Assembly: GCA_034687125.1 (NCBI GenBank)
Contig: JAQGBZ010000106.1
Coordinates: 62,001-126,000 of the forward strand
Direction of reading: 5' to 3'
Source of the DNA: Neelides folsomi
Lineage: Eukaryota; Arthropoda; Collembola; Neelipleona; Neelidae
Length of the DNA: 64,000 bases
A model generated the notes under the pieces. That model had not been told where the DNA came from. It worked only from the letters and a program-made list of their open reading frames with translations, and did no database searches. Made by a program: the position numbers and the translations under genes. Below, in pieces: positions 1 through 13,300 of the stretch (within the stretch, counting starts at the first letter, position 1; each line of letters starts with the position of its first letter).

Positions 1-2673
1 TAATAATCGCCTTGAGCCTAAATACGGCCAATCACTAACAACCCTAATGAGAATTTTACCACCAGAATATGCCAATGGTTAGATTATAATTAATAATTAA
101 TATTGGTAATATAATTTTATACAATCTATTAAAATATTGATCAAAATATTTATTTTATATGTGATTTTATTTATAATGAAAGGCCTCTGGGAACCAAGAA
201 TGTCAACATTAAGCTTAAAAGAGCCCTTGCCCTCTGCCCGATTAGTAAGTTCATCTTTGGTCCACGATGTAGACGAACCAAGTGAAATTCATTCTCTTTA
301 TGTAATGCAATTTGGACAATTCATTGACCACGATTTGTCAAACGTTCCAATTTTTCGATTCGCGAATAAAACAGGAATCTCATGTTGCGATCCAAATGGA
401 GATTTCCTTCCTCTCGAATTAACTCATCCTCATTGTATGCCAATTAATATTTCGACAAATGATCCGTTTTACCGTTCATTTCGTCAAAAATGTATGCATT
501 TTGTGAGGTCAATGATCGGACCACGAATTGAGTGTGATGCTGGTTATGGAGATCAAATAAACCAAGTGACCCATTGGTTGGACTCTTCAAATGTTTACGG
601 GTCAAATGAGGAAGAATCGAGAAGTTTGAGAGAAATGAAATTTGGATTTCTTAAAACTATCCCTTTGACTTCTTCATTAAAGACACCTTTACGCCAACGC
701 CGGAATAAGAACTCAACAAAGGGAACTCTTCCTATTCAGATTGAAGAAGCTGAAGATGAATGCACAGATATTGTGAATGGAGTGAATTGCTTTAAAGCTG
801 GAGATTCACGAGTTAATGAAATGATCGGCTTGACAGTTACACATCTTTTGTGGTTGAGGGAACACAATAGAATTGCAATGACGCTTGGGGATTTGAATCC
901 GCAATGGAACGATGATCAGTTGTATCACGAAGCGCGGTAAGTTTCAAATTCAAATTTCAACTTTGAACTTTGTGAATAAACAATACACGTACTAAAATTG
1001 TAATTAATTCAACATTGTAGTTTGTTAATTCAAATTATAAATTTTTATAGGAAAATATTAAACGCAGAGTACAATTTTATCATTTATAACGAATGGCTGC
1101 CAATCATTATAGGTTTGTATGATAATTTAATTATTATAATAATTAATTATTTTAATCAATTATATTATAATTCTTAATTAATCAAAGAACTACTTATCAT
1201 CCAAACAAAGGGTCAATTAGTAAATACCTGTAATAATTATTTTTTCAGGTAAAAGATTCATGGAAGCTTATGGGATTTTGCCTTTAACAACAGGCTACTC
1301 GAATGACTACACTGACACTGTGAATCCAAGTGTTTCAAATTCATTCACGTCTGCTGCGTTTCGTATGGGCCATTCATTAATTCAAGGATTACTCAAGTAA
1401 ATGAATATTCGGATATCAATATTTTTTGATCAATCATATATCAAATATGTTATCTATAAATTAATTAAATTATTGTACTCTAGTACTCTACTATAAGAGC
1501 TTTATGGATTTCTTTAGATTACATAATGCAATAGAAAATGAACCTCCCGAAGAACTCGTTCTCCACGAGCATTTCAACAATCCTTTTAGAATCCGAGAAT
1601 CAGGAATGGTGGACAGATTACTAAGATCTTTAACACGAGATCCTATACAGAAATTTGACCCTTTCATCACAACAGAGGTCAAATTTGAAGAAAATTAATT
1701 AAAATTTGTTAAATGTAATGGAATTAATATGACTGAAAATTGTAGGTAACAAATCGACTGTTTGAAAGAAGAAGCGGCTTCGGTCTCGATTTGATATCTT
1801 TGAACATTCAAAGAGCAAGAGATCATGGCGTGCCTGGATATAATAAATTCAGAGAGGTTTGCAAACTAGGACGTGTGTGGACCTTTGAAGGATTTGAAGA
1901 TGTTATTCCGACACATGTGAGGAAGAAACCTTTATTACTCAAATAATGATTTAAAATCACTAACAAGAAATTGATAATTTAAATTAAATTATCTTAATTT
2001 GATTGACCTTATTGAATTTCTCAAATATTTCATTAAATAGATTGTGAACAAGTTGAAAAAGCTGTACAAACATGTTGATGACGTTGACTTGTTCATTGGA
2101 GGAATTTCAGAGAGACCACAACCTGGAAGTATTCTTGGCCCGACATTTGGGGTTATTATTATTATTACATAAGAGTTATAAATTACGGCCTAATGTTATG
2201 CAAATCTTAATCAACACTAAAAATTTTAGTGCATTATTGGAGATCAATTTGCTCGATCTAAAAAAGGTGATCGATTCGCATATGATTTGACTAATCAAGA
2301 TTCATCATTCACTCCTGGTAATTGATTAAGCAAAGTTATAAGTTTACAGTTAGGGGAATTAGGGTGAAATAATTGAATGTTCTGAATGTTTAGCTCAACT
2401 TGCACAAATTCGGAGTGCTAGCTTTGCAAGAATTATGTGTGATAATGGAGACTCGATAAGAATAATGCAACCACTTGCTTTTCATCTTCCAAATGATAAA
2501 TTGTAAGTTTAAATGAATGAGATTTCATATAAAATCTATTTAAAAAACACTTAATAAACTTATGAATCACTTTTCTTGCAAGACCTAATTTCAAGTTTTT
2601 TTCTAGCAACCCTTTACTTGATTGCGAGAGCAACTCTATACCAAGAATGAACCTGAGTTATTGGAAATTCTAA
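1..2673 (+). CDS. Animal haem peroxidase (peroxinectin/chorion-peroxidase-like), 3' part
   Basis: Ten exons fit in phase: 1-77 (cut by the window edge), 183-936, 1051-1112, 1249-1396, 1500-1677, 1746-1916, 2041-2151, 2230-2317, 2394-2502, 2607-2673. About 588 residues remain. The product is a haem enzyme that oxidises substrates with hydrogen peroxide; family members are usually secreted or extracellular, but the signal peptide would lie upstream of the window. Seen motifs: QFIDHDLS (distal Gln, haem-linking Asp, distal His), LREHNRIA, FRMGHSLI (proximal His), SLNIQRARDHGVPGYN, and the C-terminal FARIMCDN. The canonical haem-ligand residues therefore appear intact. It ends in NLSYWKF followed by TAA, with an AATAAA at 2684. 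The donor after exon 5 (GTCAAA) and after exon 7 (GTTATT) are weak but phase-consistent. The subfamily (peroxinectin, peroxidasin-like or chorion peroxidase) cannot be settled because the N-terminus is missing. Confidence 0.93.
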
Positions 2674-3182
2674 TGTGTTATTGAATAAAATCAATTAAAT
2701 TTTAACATAAACAAAGTGTCAAATAAAGTGAATTTTTAAACAATTAGCCCAAAATTTGAAAATGACCAATTGATTCCAAATAAATACTTTATTCTTAAAA
2801 ATTATAGAATACAGTTCTGGATTCAAAATATTATAAACAATAAACAATCAATAACAATAAATTGAACCAATAGGTGTCGTGAAATAAGAATAATAATTCG
2901 TTTTGAATATTTGTGTAATGTATACAGATTCTCTTTAGGAATGAATTCATTTATACTGTACATGCAATAACTGCCTGATATTACTTTAATTATTTTGACC
3001 TCTTAAATACTGTAAATTCTGAATAAATCCTCATTGTTTCATATCATATAAAATCAAGTCAAATTCAAAAGGCAAAGGTATAAACTAGAAAGAATTAATA
3101 AGTTATAATTAACTACACATGCGATTACAAACAAAAGAAATTAACAATGTTATGTTCACTTGAAGGTAGTAAACTTCTTTGG
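2674..3182. other. Intergenic, convergent 3' ends
   Basis: AT-rich spacer between the convergent 3' ends of the peroxidase and the MEAF6-like gene. It holds the peroxidase AATAAA at 2684-2689. I see no other gene or repeat. Confidence 0.6.
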
Positions 3183-4116
3183 CTAGTTCTGAATTGAATA
3201 ATCATTTTTTCTTAGGGGATCGTTTGTCTCGTTTCGCCTTTTTTTCTTATTCTTCTTCCGAGATTGACCAGCTTGCTCGAAATTGGTCATATTGGCATTT
3301 GTGTCCTCTGCTCCTGGCTGATAGTCATAGTCGGCCAAGTCATGATAAAAGCCTTCCTTGTCCATGTCAACGTCCGATTCGGGTGGAGTGACGGGCTCTT
3401 CCTTGATCTTGATCCGCTTGAATCCTTGGAGTGGTTTGAGCCTTGGAACTGTTGGAAGTGTCTTTTTCCCCAATTGGATCAAAAGTGAAGATGCGGAAGT
3501 TGACGGGGTTGCTAAAGTCGAAGGAATTGCTAAAATTGAAGAAGTTGCAGAAGTTGAAGGACTTGCTAAAATTGAAGGAGTTGCTTGTCCATTTCCATTA
3601 CTAAACGGAGAAGAACCTCCCGAACCGGCCCAGACGCTGCAAACTGCCGATGTGCTGCTGATCGACGAATTGCTAAATAGTCGATCCGTATCTCGAACTT
3701 TCTTCTTAGCCCTTGACTTTGTACTCATAAACTTTGGCCTGTCTTCTCTCGATGTCGAGGAAAATGTTGACAAAAATTTTTCCCAGCCTTGGACAATATT
3801 TCCTTGGACGGAGGTGTCTTCCAAATAAGATCCTTCGTAGGCGTAGATTTGTCTTTCAATCACAGCAAGATTTTCCTGTAGAATCATTAAAGTGGCCAAT
3901 TATTACACTATTTATTATTCATTTCATTATAAGTATATTAGGATTATTGTACGGTACAAGATGTATTTTGTTAAATATAAAACAAAGAGCTAAATATCTA
4001 AGCCGTTAAATTTGGTAACTTACAGCAGCCTCATTTCTTCGCTTTACAATTTCTGCAAGTTCGGAACGAAGCCTTTCTTTGGCGTTTGCATTTGTTTCAA
4101 ATAAAGTTATCTCCAT
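3183..4116 (-). CDS. MEAF6: MEAF6/Eaf6-like subunit of histone acetyltransferase complexes
   Basis: Two exons: 4116-4024 (31 codons, opening MEITLFETNA) and 3875-3183, joined in phase 0 (GTAAGT donor), giving about 261 residues. Eaf6 proteins are small coiled-coil scaffolds of NuA4, MOZ/MORF and HBO1 acetyltransferase complexes in the nucleus. The diagnostic stretch is ERQIYAYEGSYLED followed by GNIVQGWEKFL, matching the family core; DRLFSNSSISSTSAV matches the following family block. An imperfect Ser/Thr/Ala repeat (about 18-bp units, 3490-3590) and a basic C-terminal KKNKKKRR follow. At about 261 residues it is longer than typical vertebrate MEAF6 (about 190), and the excess is the low-complexity middle. 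It is transcribed divergently from the small gene at 4536. Confidence 0.9.
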
Positions 4117-4535
4117 TTTAAAATGTCCAAACTAACTTTTTAATTAAATTGATAATTTCATGCAATTACTTTTTTATCGAAATAAAAGGTGTGCGGTTTA
4201 ACGATGACATGAGGGTGCGTGAATGAAAGAGAAAGGCAATTTGTGGTATGAGCTGTCATCTAGGTTCGAACCAAGTTAATTAACCAAAACGCAAGACCTT
4301 CGACCTTGGTTAACTCTGATATTACGAAAAAGCGAAGGCTAAACAGGCCCTAAGCGAAATCGAAAGCGAAACGATTTAAGCGAAGAACTGAAGCACCCGA
4401 GGTCGAGACCCGACACCCGACGAAGGAAGACCCAAAGTCCAAAGAACCCGAACCCGAAGAACGAAAATCGAAGACGGAACCTTGAATCTCCATTTCTCCA
4501 TCCTAATCCTGTTTCTGATTAATTAATTAATTAAT
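4117..4535. promoter_or_regulatory. Divergent intergenic region (candidate shared promoter)
   Basis: This 419-bp gap separates the ATG of the MEAF6-like gene (minus strand) from the ATG of the small gene at 4536 (plus strand), so both promoters must lie here. The part from 4325 to 4490 is unusually rich in GCGAA/CGAAG/CCCGA words compared with the AT-rich surroundings and probably forms a 5' leader. Promoter function is inferred from geometry only. Confidence 0.45.
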
Positions 4536-5073
4536 ATGTACAAATCACAACCTTCAACTTCTTCAACTGATCAAATGGAGAAAGCGAGAGGAAACAAAAT
4601 GAAATCTTATTGTCCCATGAATTATGAAAGAGAGATCCAGAAGGTTCAAGATTTCTTTAATCAGAAGCCAATAATCATTGTAAAGAAAAAGCTAACATGT
4701 AAATATTTCCGTATCTTAAAACTTTAAATATTTTTTATTCAATAATTAATAATTAGGTGCTATAACGGGGTTCGTTTCAAACATGTCCTAATGTTAACAT
4801 TATTATATTACCCTTACCGAATTGGAATTTTTTTAATAAAAAAAACTTTTAATACAGAACGAATTCATACATAAGTCTTTTTTGTTTATTAGTTTAATGT
4901 CGATCGTGGTTGAGTTAAGTTTCAGTCCTAATTATTTTTATTTTGATACAGCTGGAATCGTCGCTTCATCGAAACACGAGGTCAAAGATTATGCCGCAAT
5001 GAACAAAATCGTTGTATTTACTTCTCCACCTGAGCCAAAGTTGAAGCTTAAAGAAGATTTTGGATACTTCTAA
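4536..5073 (+). CDS. Small unrecognised protein, two exons
   Basis: Exon 1 is 4536-4698 (phase 1, donor GTAAAT) and exon 2 is 4952-5073 (acceptor TACAG), giving about 94 residues. I do not recognise the family. The N-terminal half is polar (MYKSQPSTSSTDQ) and is followed by a conserved-looking segment, NYEREIQKVQDFFNQKPIII. The C-terminal half is charged and ends KLKLKEDFGYF. There is no signal peptide or membrane segment. The clean phase match, the codon quality of exon 2 and the head-to-head position with MEAF6 argue that it is real. Confidence 0.6.
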
Positions 5074-7397
5074 ATGTGACTGTTATCTGGCTAATACTTT
5101 GTAATGTTTCTTTTACACAATCATGTTGACTTAATTTAATCAATTAAATCATTAAATTAATAATATTAACCTTTAATTCCAATCATTCAAAACATTTAAC
5201 CCAGAATAATGAATTTAGTAATTTAAACCGTCATTATTACATTTTTGCATTTTGATATGAAGTTAATTCGGTTAAATCTTAACACGAGTTCCACAATGAG
5301 TTCTCTATTGAGCCAATTAAACTCAATTAAAGCCTTATGGGATTTCCCATATTTCTTAAAGGTAAAGGCCATTTAACAAACAATTGTGAGAAGCGTGTGA
5401 GTTCCGAATGCTACAAAATGCATAAAAGATTTCGTCAATTTTTGCATGCATTTCCTGACTTCTGCAATTCATTTTTACAACCTTAACTGTAAGTGTTTAT
5501 TTCAAAAATTGATCTATTAGATTATTAAAATTTTACTATCTGTACATGCAATAAATTCTTTCCGTTTAGATATTATATAAAAATTAGTAATGATTCACTC
5601 ATGTTCATTTTTATTAGTGACTTGTTAAAGAATAAAAAAATGAATGAAAAACATTTCAATATCATGTTGGCAAATTCTTAAACAACTTATTTACTCAACA
5701 AATTACTTGTTTGCCAATCAAGGTCTTGTAACAAAGTCTTCTTTGGGGTCGATATTTGGGGTATGAAATTAAAAATCTAATATTTTTCAAGATGCGGCTC
5801 CAGTGATCCAAAGATCCAAAAAAAATTGATGTGTCCTTCTTGCACTTTCGCCTTGAATGAGTTTACTTAAATGAAATGAATCCTATCATGAATTGATGAC
5901 CGCTTATAAGAAATTACCTTGAAGTCTTACTTATATTATAAAAATTCATAAATGATGCTAAACGTCCAGATTTATGAATTTTCTCCTTCAGGCATCGAGA
6001 ACCAGTTTTCTGCATATATTTATTACAATGTATGACGTTCCAGCAGCACGCTATATGAATTAAAACTATGGACAAAAAAGTGGGAAATTTATGATTGTAT
6101 GTATTAAATTTTCTCTAATATTTTATTCCTACGTTCAAGTCGAAATCTGTGAGGTAGGAAAATAGGGTAGGGAGAGTAATTAGAATGGATGAAAAACAAA
6201 GAAGTTGAACTTGAATTATTGTGCAAAAGTTCCGCCTCTCTTCAGATATTCTTTATCAAACCTTTTTGAACTTTCTCACACTAAATTCGCATTTTACACA
6301 AACGGAAACAACAAGGAACACATCAACACACCACATGTGCGTGGATGAGGATTAAATTTAATTCATGAATTCCATTTAGATCAATTTAACTCAAACATGC
6401 GATTACTTATAAACTCATAAGTCATAAATATAAAATCATTAAATTAAATTAAAATGAATGAGACTTAATAACGTCTAATTTATTAAATCCTCCCATTAAG
6501 GTATTACCAATGAATGGATTCTTCATGATCTCACATATTCATCAGAATTTTTTTTGCACATGAATAACGAAATTGAGGTAAAAAATGTAAAAGATATGGA
6601 ACTGGTAACTGGAATGGATTAATTGTCCTTAATCCTTAATCACTAATTTGTTTTGTACTGACCAACCGACAACTTTGAAATGATTCGTCATACAATTTTC
6701 TAAGGACACCACGGTATATCCTTTTCCCTTTCCCTAAAAGTTCTACATTTAATGTGATTGTAGTCGCTAAAACAAAAAATATTTATTTTGCTATATATCA
6801 CTTTACATGCCTTATATTGTTCCACTCTTACTGCAGGATATATCTGTACTAACTGAATGTAAGTTAACTGACTTATGTTAGTAGTGAGTTAGTTAGTAAT
6901 ATAATTAAGATTAGACCTATGTATGTGTAGCATGTTGGTTGTTGGTACATAATAATTTCTTGCAAGTCTTCCTCGTGATATTTTCTTCCATACCGGTTTT
7001 GCTTACGCAAAGTGTAGGGTTTTCTCATATACCTCATATACCTAGTACATCCCAAGTACCTCTTTTTTAGGAAGTTGTTGAGGGGGTTTGAACGTCACCC
7101 TGACCACTACCACCAGTCAATACTGGCACAAAGTGTTTACTCTTTAGTAGAACGCATCACAGGTCTTACAAGACCATTCTTAATAATCCAGTACGATCTT
7201 CCTCAAAGGATTTCTCACATTAAGAGAAGTCAGTTCCATTCAATCGATTTATATAAATTGCTTAAAATCAAATCTCATAAATATCTCTCATTTATTTAAC
7301 TTTAAAATGTTAAATTATTTAATTCCTTGAGTATTCCAATTAAGTAAATTGTTCATCGAATACATTTTAACCTTAGGTTTTCCACTTTGTGATAAAA
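5074..7397. other. Intergenic region, no convincing gene
   Basis: 2.3 kb of AT-rich sequence between the small gene and NPC1. Short ORFs at 6873-7055 (-) and 7075-7299 (+) show no protein-family features. The NPC1 promoter must lie in the right-hand part, but no definite element is visible. Confidence 0.5.
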
Positions 7398-10300
7398 ATG
7401 CAATTTATTATTTTATTCCTTTGCTGCTCTTCGGTACTTATTGTCTTTGCAGAAAAGGTAAAAAAATAAAATAGCGCTAATCAAGATAATATTATCTTAA
7501 TTATCCAATCACTATTCTTGTCTACAGACTTGATCAGGTTCTTGATATTCTTGATCAGGTTCTTTTAATTAATTTTATTAATTAACTTTAGACATACTTT
7601 AACCAAGACCGTTCACCCGAACATGAAGATCTCTCAAGTGGCCAATGTACATGGTTCGGTAAATGCAGCAATGATCTCGCGTGCCAAGTTTCTCATCCTC
7701 CTAAAAAGCTCTCACCCGAAGGGATCGTTTCCCTAAGCAAATATTGTCCAACATTCATTGAACAATATGGGGATCGTCTTTGTTGCAACGAGGACAATAT
7801 TGCAGATTTGAATAGGAATTTGGAATCTGTTGAAGGGCTTGTTTCCCGTTGTCCAGCATGTCTTCATAATTTCTTCGTTCTTTGGTGCCATACAACATGT
7901 TCTCCTTATCAATATCGGTTCATTAATGTGACCGAAGCTCTTATTAATGAAGAAGGAGCCAAAATGGTCCGGAAAATGGATGTGGTGATCAATCGAAGAT
8001 TTATTCATGACGCGTTTAAAAGTTGCAAATCGGTGAATATGCCGTCACTCAACAGCCCAGTCATGTCGTTTTTGTGTGGTCCATGGGGAGCTTACAGATG
8101 TACACCTGAAAGAATGTATGACTACTTTGGATCTTCCACAAATGGATATTCGCCAATTGACATGAAGTTCCATTACATTGATGACATTAATGAGGTGAAA
8201 GAGTGGAAATATAATGTTAAACTTAATTCTACTGATAAGGAATTCCCAGTTCAAGTCATTCCATTTGATGTGCCAACTTACGAATGTCATCAAACTCTTC
8301 CTGTAAGCACTTATTCTTGTTATATCACTCTTCCGACTTTAAATAGTGCTTGTAAAACAGGTTTTTTCCTAAAGTTAATTACCAAACGTCGATATATAGA
8401 GATTAAAGTACTACTATAACGATACTATTTATTGGTAATGGTGGCTATTTATTGGTAATGGGACTCAAAACCTGGCTTCACACAGGCTTTGAGTCTAATC
8501 AAAAGTTGACCATTTTTCAAAACTTTCATTTATTAGTTATAATTTATTATTTATAATTTATAATATTGGGTAATTTTAGCTAAAATAGTTTGTAGGTTAT
8601 AGTAAGACATGAACCAAACTACCGGGTATCAATTTGGGTGAAAATAAAATTAAAAACGGGAGCGCGTAGAGTAAGTCGGAAAAGTGGTAGGACAGGGGTT
8701 TGAAATTTTTAAAATAATTGTAACTGCATAAAAATAATACTATTTGATATTGTGCTAAAATAAATATAAAATAACCATACATGATTTGAAATAATGTTTT
8801 AAATATAATGTTAAATGGTTTTAAATTGGCTTTGAAATAATTTAAGAATTATTATAGTTATATTTCATTTTTTAGAATAAAACAAAAAGATGTTCCTGTA
8901 TCGATTGCCTTGAATCTTGTCCAGCAGCTCCAACATTTGAATTAGTAGAAAAGAATGAAAGCGAATTAAGAACTTTTATAATTTCTATTGGCCTCGTGAT
9001 CGGGACGCTAGTCATTACAATCATCGCTATTATGCGCCACAGAGCCGAAAAAAAGTTTACAGTCAATAAAAATGGTAAAGAATTTTTCCCTTAATTTTTA
9101 AGGTGTTAACCTATAATATACTCTATTCGGAAAAATATGATAATTACCTTGGGAACTGCAACTGCATTATTAAAAATTCCCAAATAAAAATTGAAAATTT
9201 TTAATAATGCAGTTGACAGGGCTCCTCAAGGTCATTATCATATTTTTTCCGAATCGATTATAATAGTTACCTATTGATTGACGAGGAAATAACATGATAC
9301 ATTCTTTGTAAAACAATAAAACTACCCATTTAGGAAAGGAATACTTGTAAATGTTAGTTTTTCATCTTGTGAAACAAGATCAGTACATTGGATTATCTCT
9401 TATTCCCTAAAGTCTAAAAACTAATCCACATGCAATTAATTGTAAGTATCCAATTCTATTCCATTGAAAAATTCTTAAAAAACTTGTCTCTTAAAATGGT
9501 TAGAATAGTAAATAGAATAAAACTAGTTTCGCTCTTAAAGCTTACATAAAAATCAATGAGAATGTTAATATGATTAATATACCTATATGATTTACACCTA
9601 TATGATTAATATACACATACCTATTATGCACATTAAGATTTAGATAAAAAAAACTCATTGTCAGTAATTATTTGTTGTAAAAAGAATTTGATTGTTATAA
9701 TATTTTAAAATGTTTAGACAAACCTAAAATGTATCACATTTAAATATATCATTATGGTATTATATATAAAATTAAATTATTTTTAATTAAACATATTACC
9801 TAAGTCCATATTAGTTATTAATTTATTGATTATTCTTTTTAGATTCCTTCCTCTCTCCTATCATCAGATTGGCAATTTACGGATCCGCTGTCGATGGAAC
9901 AATCAGTAAATTTTTCGCTAGTCTTGGCAAATGTAAGTACCATATCTCCACATTCTCATCTTATAGTAGTATTTATTTTTCAATTAACATACGTTTATAT
10001 TATGCACAATGAATTATTCATCTTTAATCGAAAATCAAATCTAAAAAAATATGGGGCAATAAAGAATGTTTTACGAACCTCATCTATGAACAACAATAGG
10101 AATTAAGTAATATATTTGAAAGTTCATAGATGGAGGTGAAGATTGTTCATCAATGCCCCAATTTTTATATTTTATTCAATATTTTACCTTTTTATTATAA
10201 AATTAATTAATTAGTTAATTAATTAGATTAGATCTAATTAGCTTTTTTCTTTAGTCTGTTCAAAATTTCCTTGGTGGGTGTTTGCAATCACAGCCATCAT

Positions 10301-13300
10301 CACTGTTGGCTCCTCTGCTGGAATTCTCTTTATCCGGATTACAACAGATCCTGTTGAACTCTGGGCAGATCCAACGTCCCAAGCCCGAATTGAAAAAGAA
10401 TACTTTGACTCTCACTTCGAGCCATTTTACAGAATCGAACACATCATAATCTCAGCAAAAGATCTTCCTCATATTAAATACAACACGACAGAAGGAGAAG
10501 AAACATTTGGGCCAATTTTCAACAAAGAATTTATGTACGCCGTTTTAGACCTACAAGAAAGAATTTCCAATTTGGTCGGAGACGGGAACGTGACTTTGTC
10601 AGACATTTGTTTCAAGCCGCTATATCCTGCGAACAAGCACTGCACAGTTTTCTCATATTTGTCTTATTGGCAAAACGACAGGAAGGAAATCGAGTTAACT
10701 GCAGAGACAGAAGACGGACAGAATGACACTTACTTGGACCATTTTAATTTCTGTAGTCGAAATCCCGTGGCTCCGATTGACTCAACAGCGTTGGCACAAA
10801 GTTGTTTGGGACAATACGGCGGCCCGATTTTCCCACCTGTTGTATTAGGAGGATTTTTACAAGAAGGACAAACACTGTTTGGTGACCCGCCATACAAAAA
10901 TTCGACAGCAGCCATTTTAACATTTATTGTGAACAATTATTACGAAAAGGCCAAGTTAAAACCTGCGCTTTCTTGGGAATTGAAATTCATTGAATTTATG
11001 AATAATTACACAACGAATGGAAGCATGCCAGAATTTATGGATATTGCATTCAACGGTGAACGAAGTATTGAAGATGAATTGGATAAAGAAAGTAAAGGAG
11101 AATTCAAAACTGTCGTTATTTCCTATCTAGTCATGTTCGGATATATTGCCATTGCTCTTGGGGATTTTAATCTTCTTGATAGTTTTTCACAAATTTTTGT
11201 AAGTTGATTTAAATATTTAACATACATGACATACAAATAATTAGTTATTAAATAAGAATTTTAATTAATTATTATTTTAATTAATTACGGTTATTTTAAA
11301 TGAATTGTTTTAAAATGAAGTTTTTGGTTATTTTAGGTTCGAAGTAAAGTGACTGTTGGGCTTGGTGGAGTTTTGATTGTTTTATTTTCAGTTTTTTCAT
11401 CGATTGGATTTTTCTGTTATATGGGTTTTCCGGCAACTTTAATTGTGCTAGAAGTTATTCCGTTTTTAGTTCTAGCTGTTGGAGTTGACAATATTTTTAT
11501 TCTTGTTCAACATTATGAAAGATCTGAAAGAAGATCGGAGGAAACGATTCATGATCATTTGGGGAGAGTCGTTGGAGAAGTTGCGCCTTCAATGCTTCTG
11601 AATTCATTTACTGACTCTGTTAGTTTCTTTTTGGGTGAGACAAATATTCAAGCTATTTAATAATATTTTAAAATCGAATAATTTAAAATTAACATAACAT
11701 ATCGTTTGGAATTAACTTTTTTTTAATTTTAAGGTGCGCTTTCTGGAATGCCAGCAGTGAGAGCATTCGCACTTTATGCGGGAGTTGCAGTTATTTTCAA
11801 CTTTGTTTTCCAATTCACTGCTTTTATTTCACTTCTTTCGTTGGATATTCAAAGACAAGAGAATAATCGACCGGATATTTTATGCTGGTAATTAATATGT
11901 TAATAATATTATATGTAATATTGTATCGGATAACTGATAATATTAAATTAATAATATTTGTTAATACTTCAGAATACTCTTACTATAATTATTTTAGTTT
12001 TATTCTTTAAATAACTAATTTATTATTTATTTTGATTAGCATTAAAATGAAAAAGAAATCTTCATCAAATTCAAGACAAAGAACAGGAGTTTTATACAAT
12101 TTGTTTAAAAATGTTTACGCTCCAATACTTTTCAAATTCCCTTCACGTCTCTTTGTTCTTATTGTATTTTTCCTTTGGTTTTGTTCTTCAGTTATTGTAA
12201 TTCCAAGTATTGATGTTGGACTTGAACAAGAATTGTCAATGGCTGAAGATTCATACGTGTTAAAATATTTCCAATATATTAAGAAATATTTAAGTGTTGG
12301 CCCACCTGTGTACTTTGTTATGAAAGAATCAAACTTTTCTTATAACGATCCTAAAAATCAAAAGCTGCTTACTGGTGGTGAATTTCCATCGAGTCTCGTT
12401 TCTCAGATTTTCTCAGCTAGCAGAATTTCAAATAAAACATTCATAGCAAAACCGCCGAGTTCTTGGATTGACGATTACTTGGATTGGGCCGCGAATGAAA
12501 ATTGTTGTAAAATCAATTTAGCATCGAATGGTTTTTGTCCAAGCAGTGAACAAAATGCGACGTAATTGAATTATAAATCATACTATTTTTATTACAACCA
12601 ACCAACTTTTAAATTTAATTAATTGTAATATTATTCTGGTCATATTGGATTTTCTTAATTTATTTTCCTTTTAATCTTAATCTTAGATTATGCGATCAAT
12701 GTTCTGACTTATTCGATTACATCAGTCGTCCAGAAGGAGGAGAATACGATCCAGTTCTATTCAATCAGTATTTACCGTGGTTCCTCCAAGACAATCCCCA
12801 CGAGATGTGCCCCAAAGCTGGACATGCTTCTTACAGCAGTGCTGTGAGTTTTGTTGATAGAAATGGAGAAAAAGAAGCCGGGGCTTCTTATTTTATGACT
12901 TATCACACAATTCTCAAAACTTCACAAGATTATACAAATGCAATGAAAGAAGCTCGAGTCATAGCAAAAAATATTACCAAAGTATTAAATGAAGGTATTT
13001 GCCGAAGACATTAAAAATTATTCTACAAATTAAATATATTTAAATTAATCATTTCATAGTTCTAATTCAAAAAATCTGTTGTTAATTTTGTTTAGAAACA
13101 AATTCAACGCATCATGAAGTGTTTCCTTATTCCATTTTCTACGTGTTCTACGAACAGTATTTAACATCATGGCCAGATACACTAACGTCACTTGGATTCA
13201 GTTTTGCCGCCATTTTTACAGTGACGTTTTTGCTTACTGGATTGGATTTGTTATCTGCCTTTGTCATTTTAATTCCTATTGTCATGATTGTTGTGGATCT

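Noticed and set aside
3358-3828. 156-codon plus-strand ORF
   Set aside because: Opposite strand of the MEAF6-like exon; composition follows from its Ser/Ala repeats.
4262-4276. GGTTCGAACC, resembling a tRNA B box
   Set aside because: No A box, acceptor stem or anticodon stem could be fitted around it.
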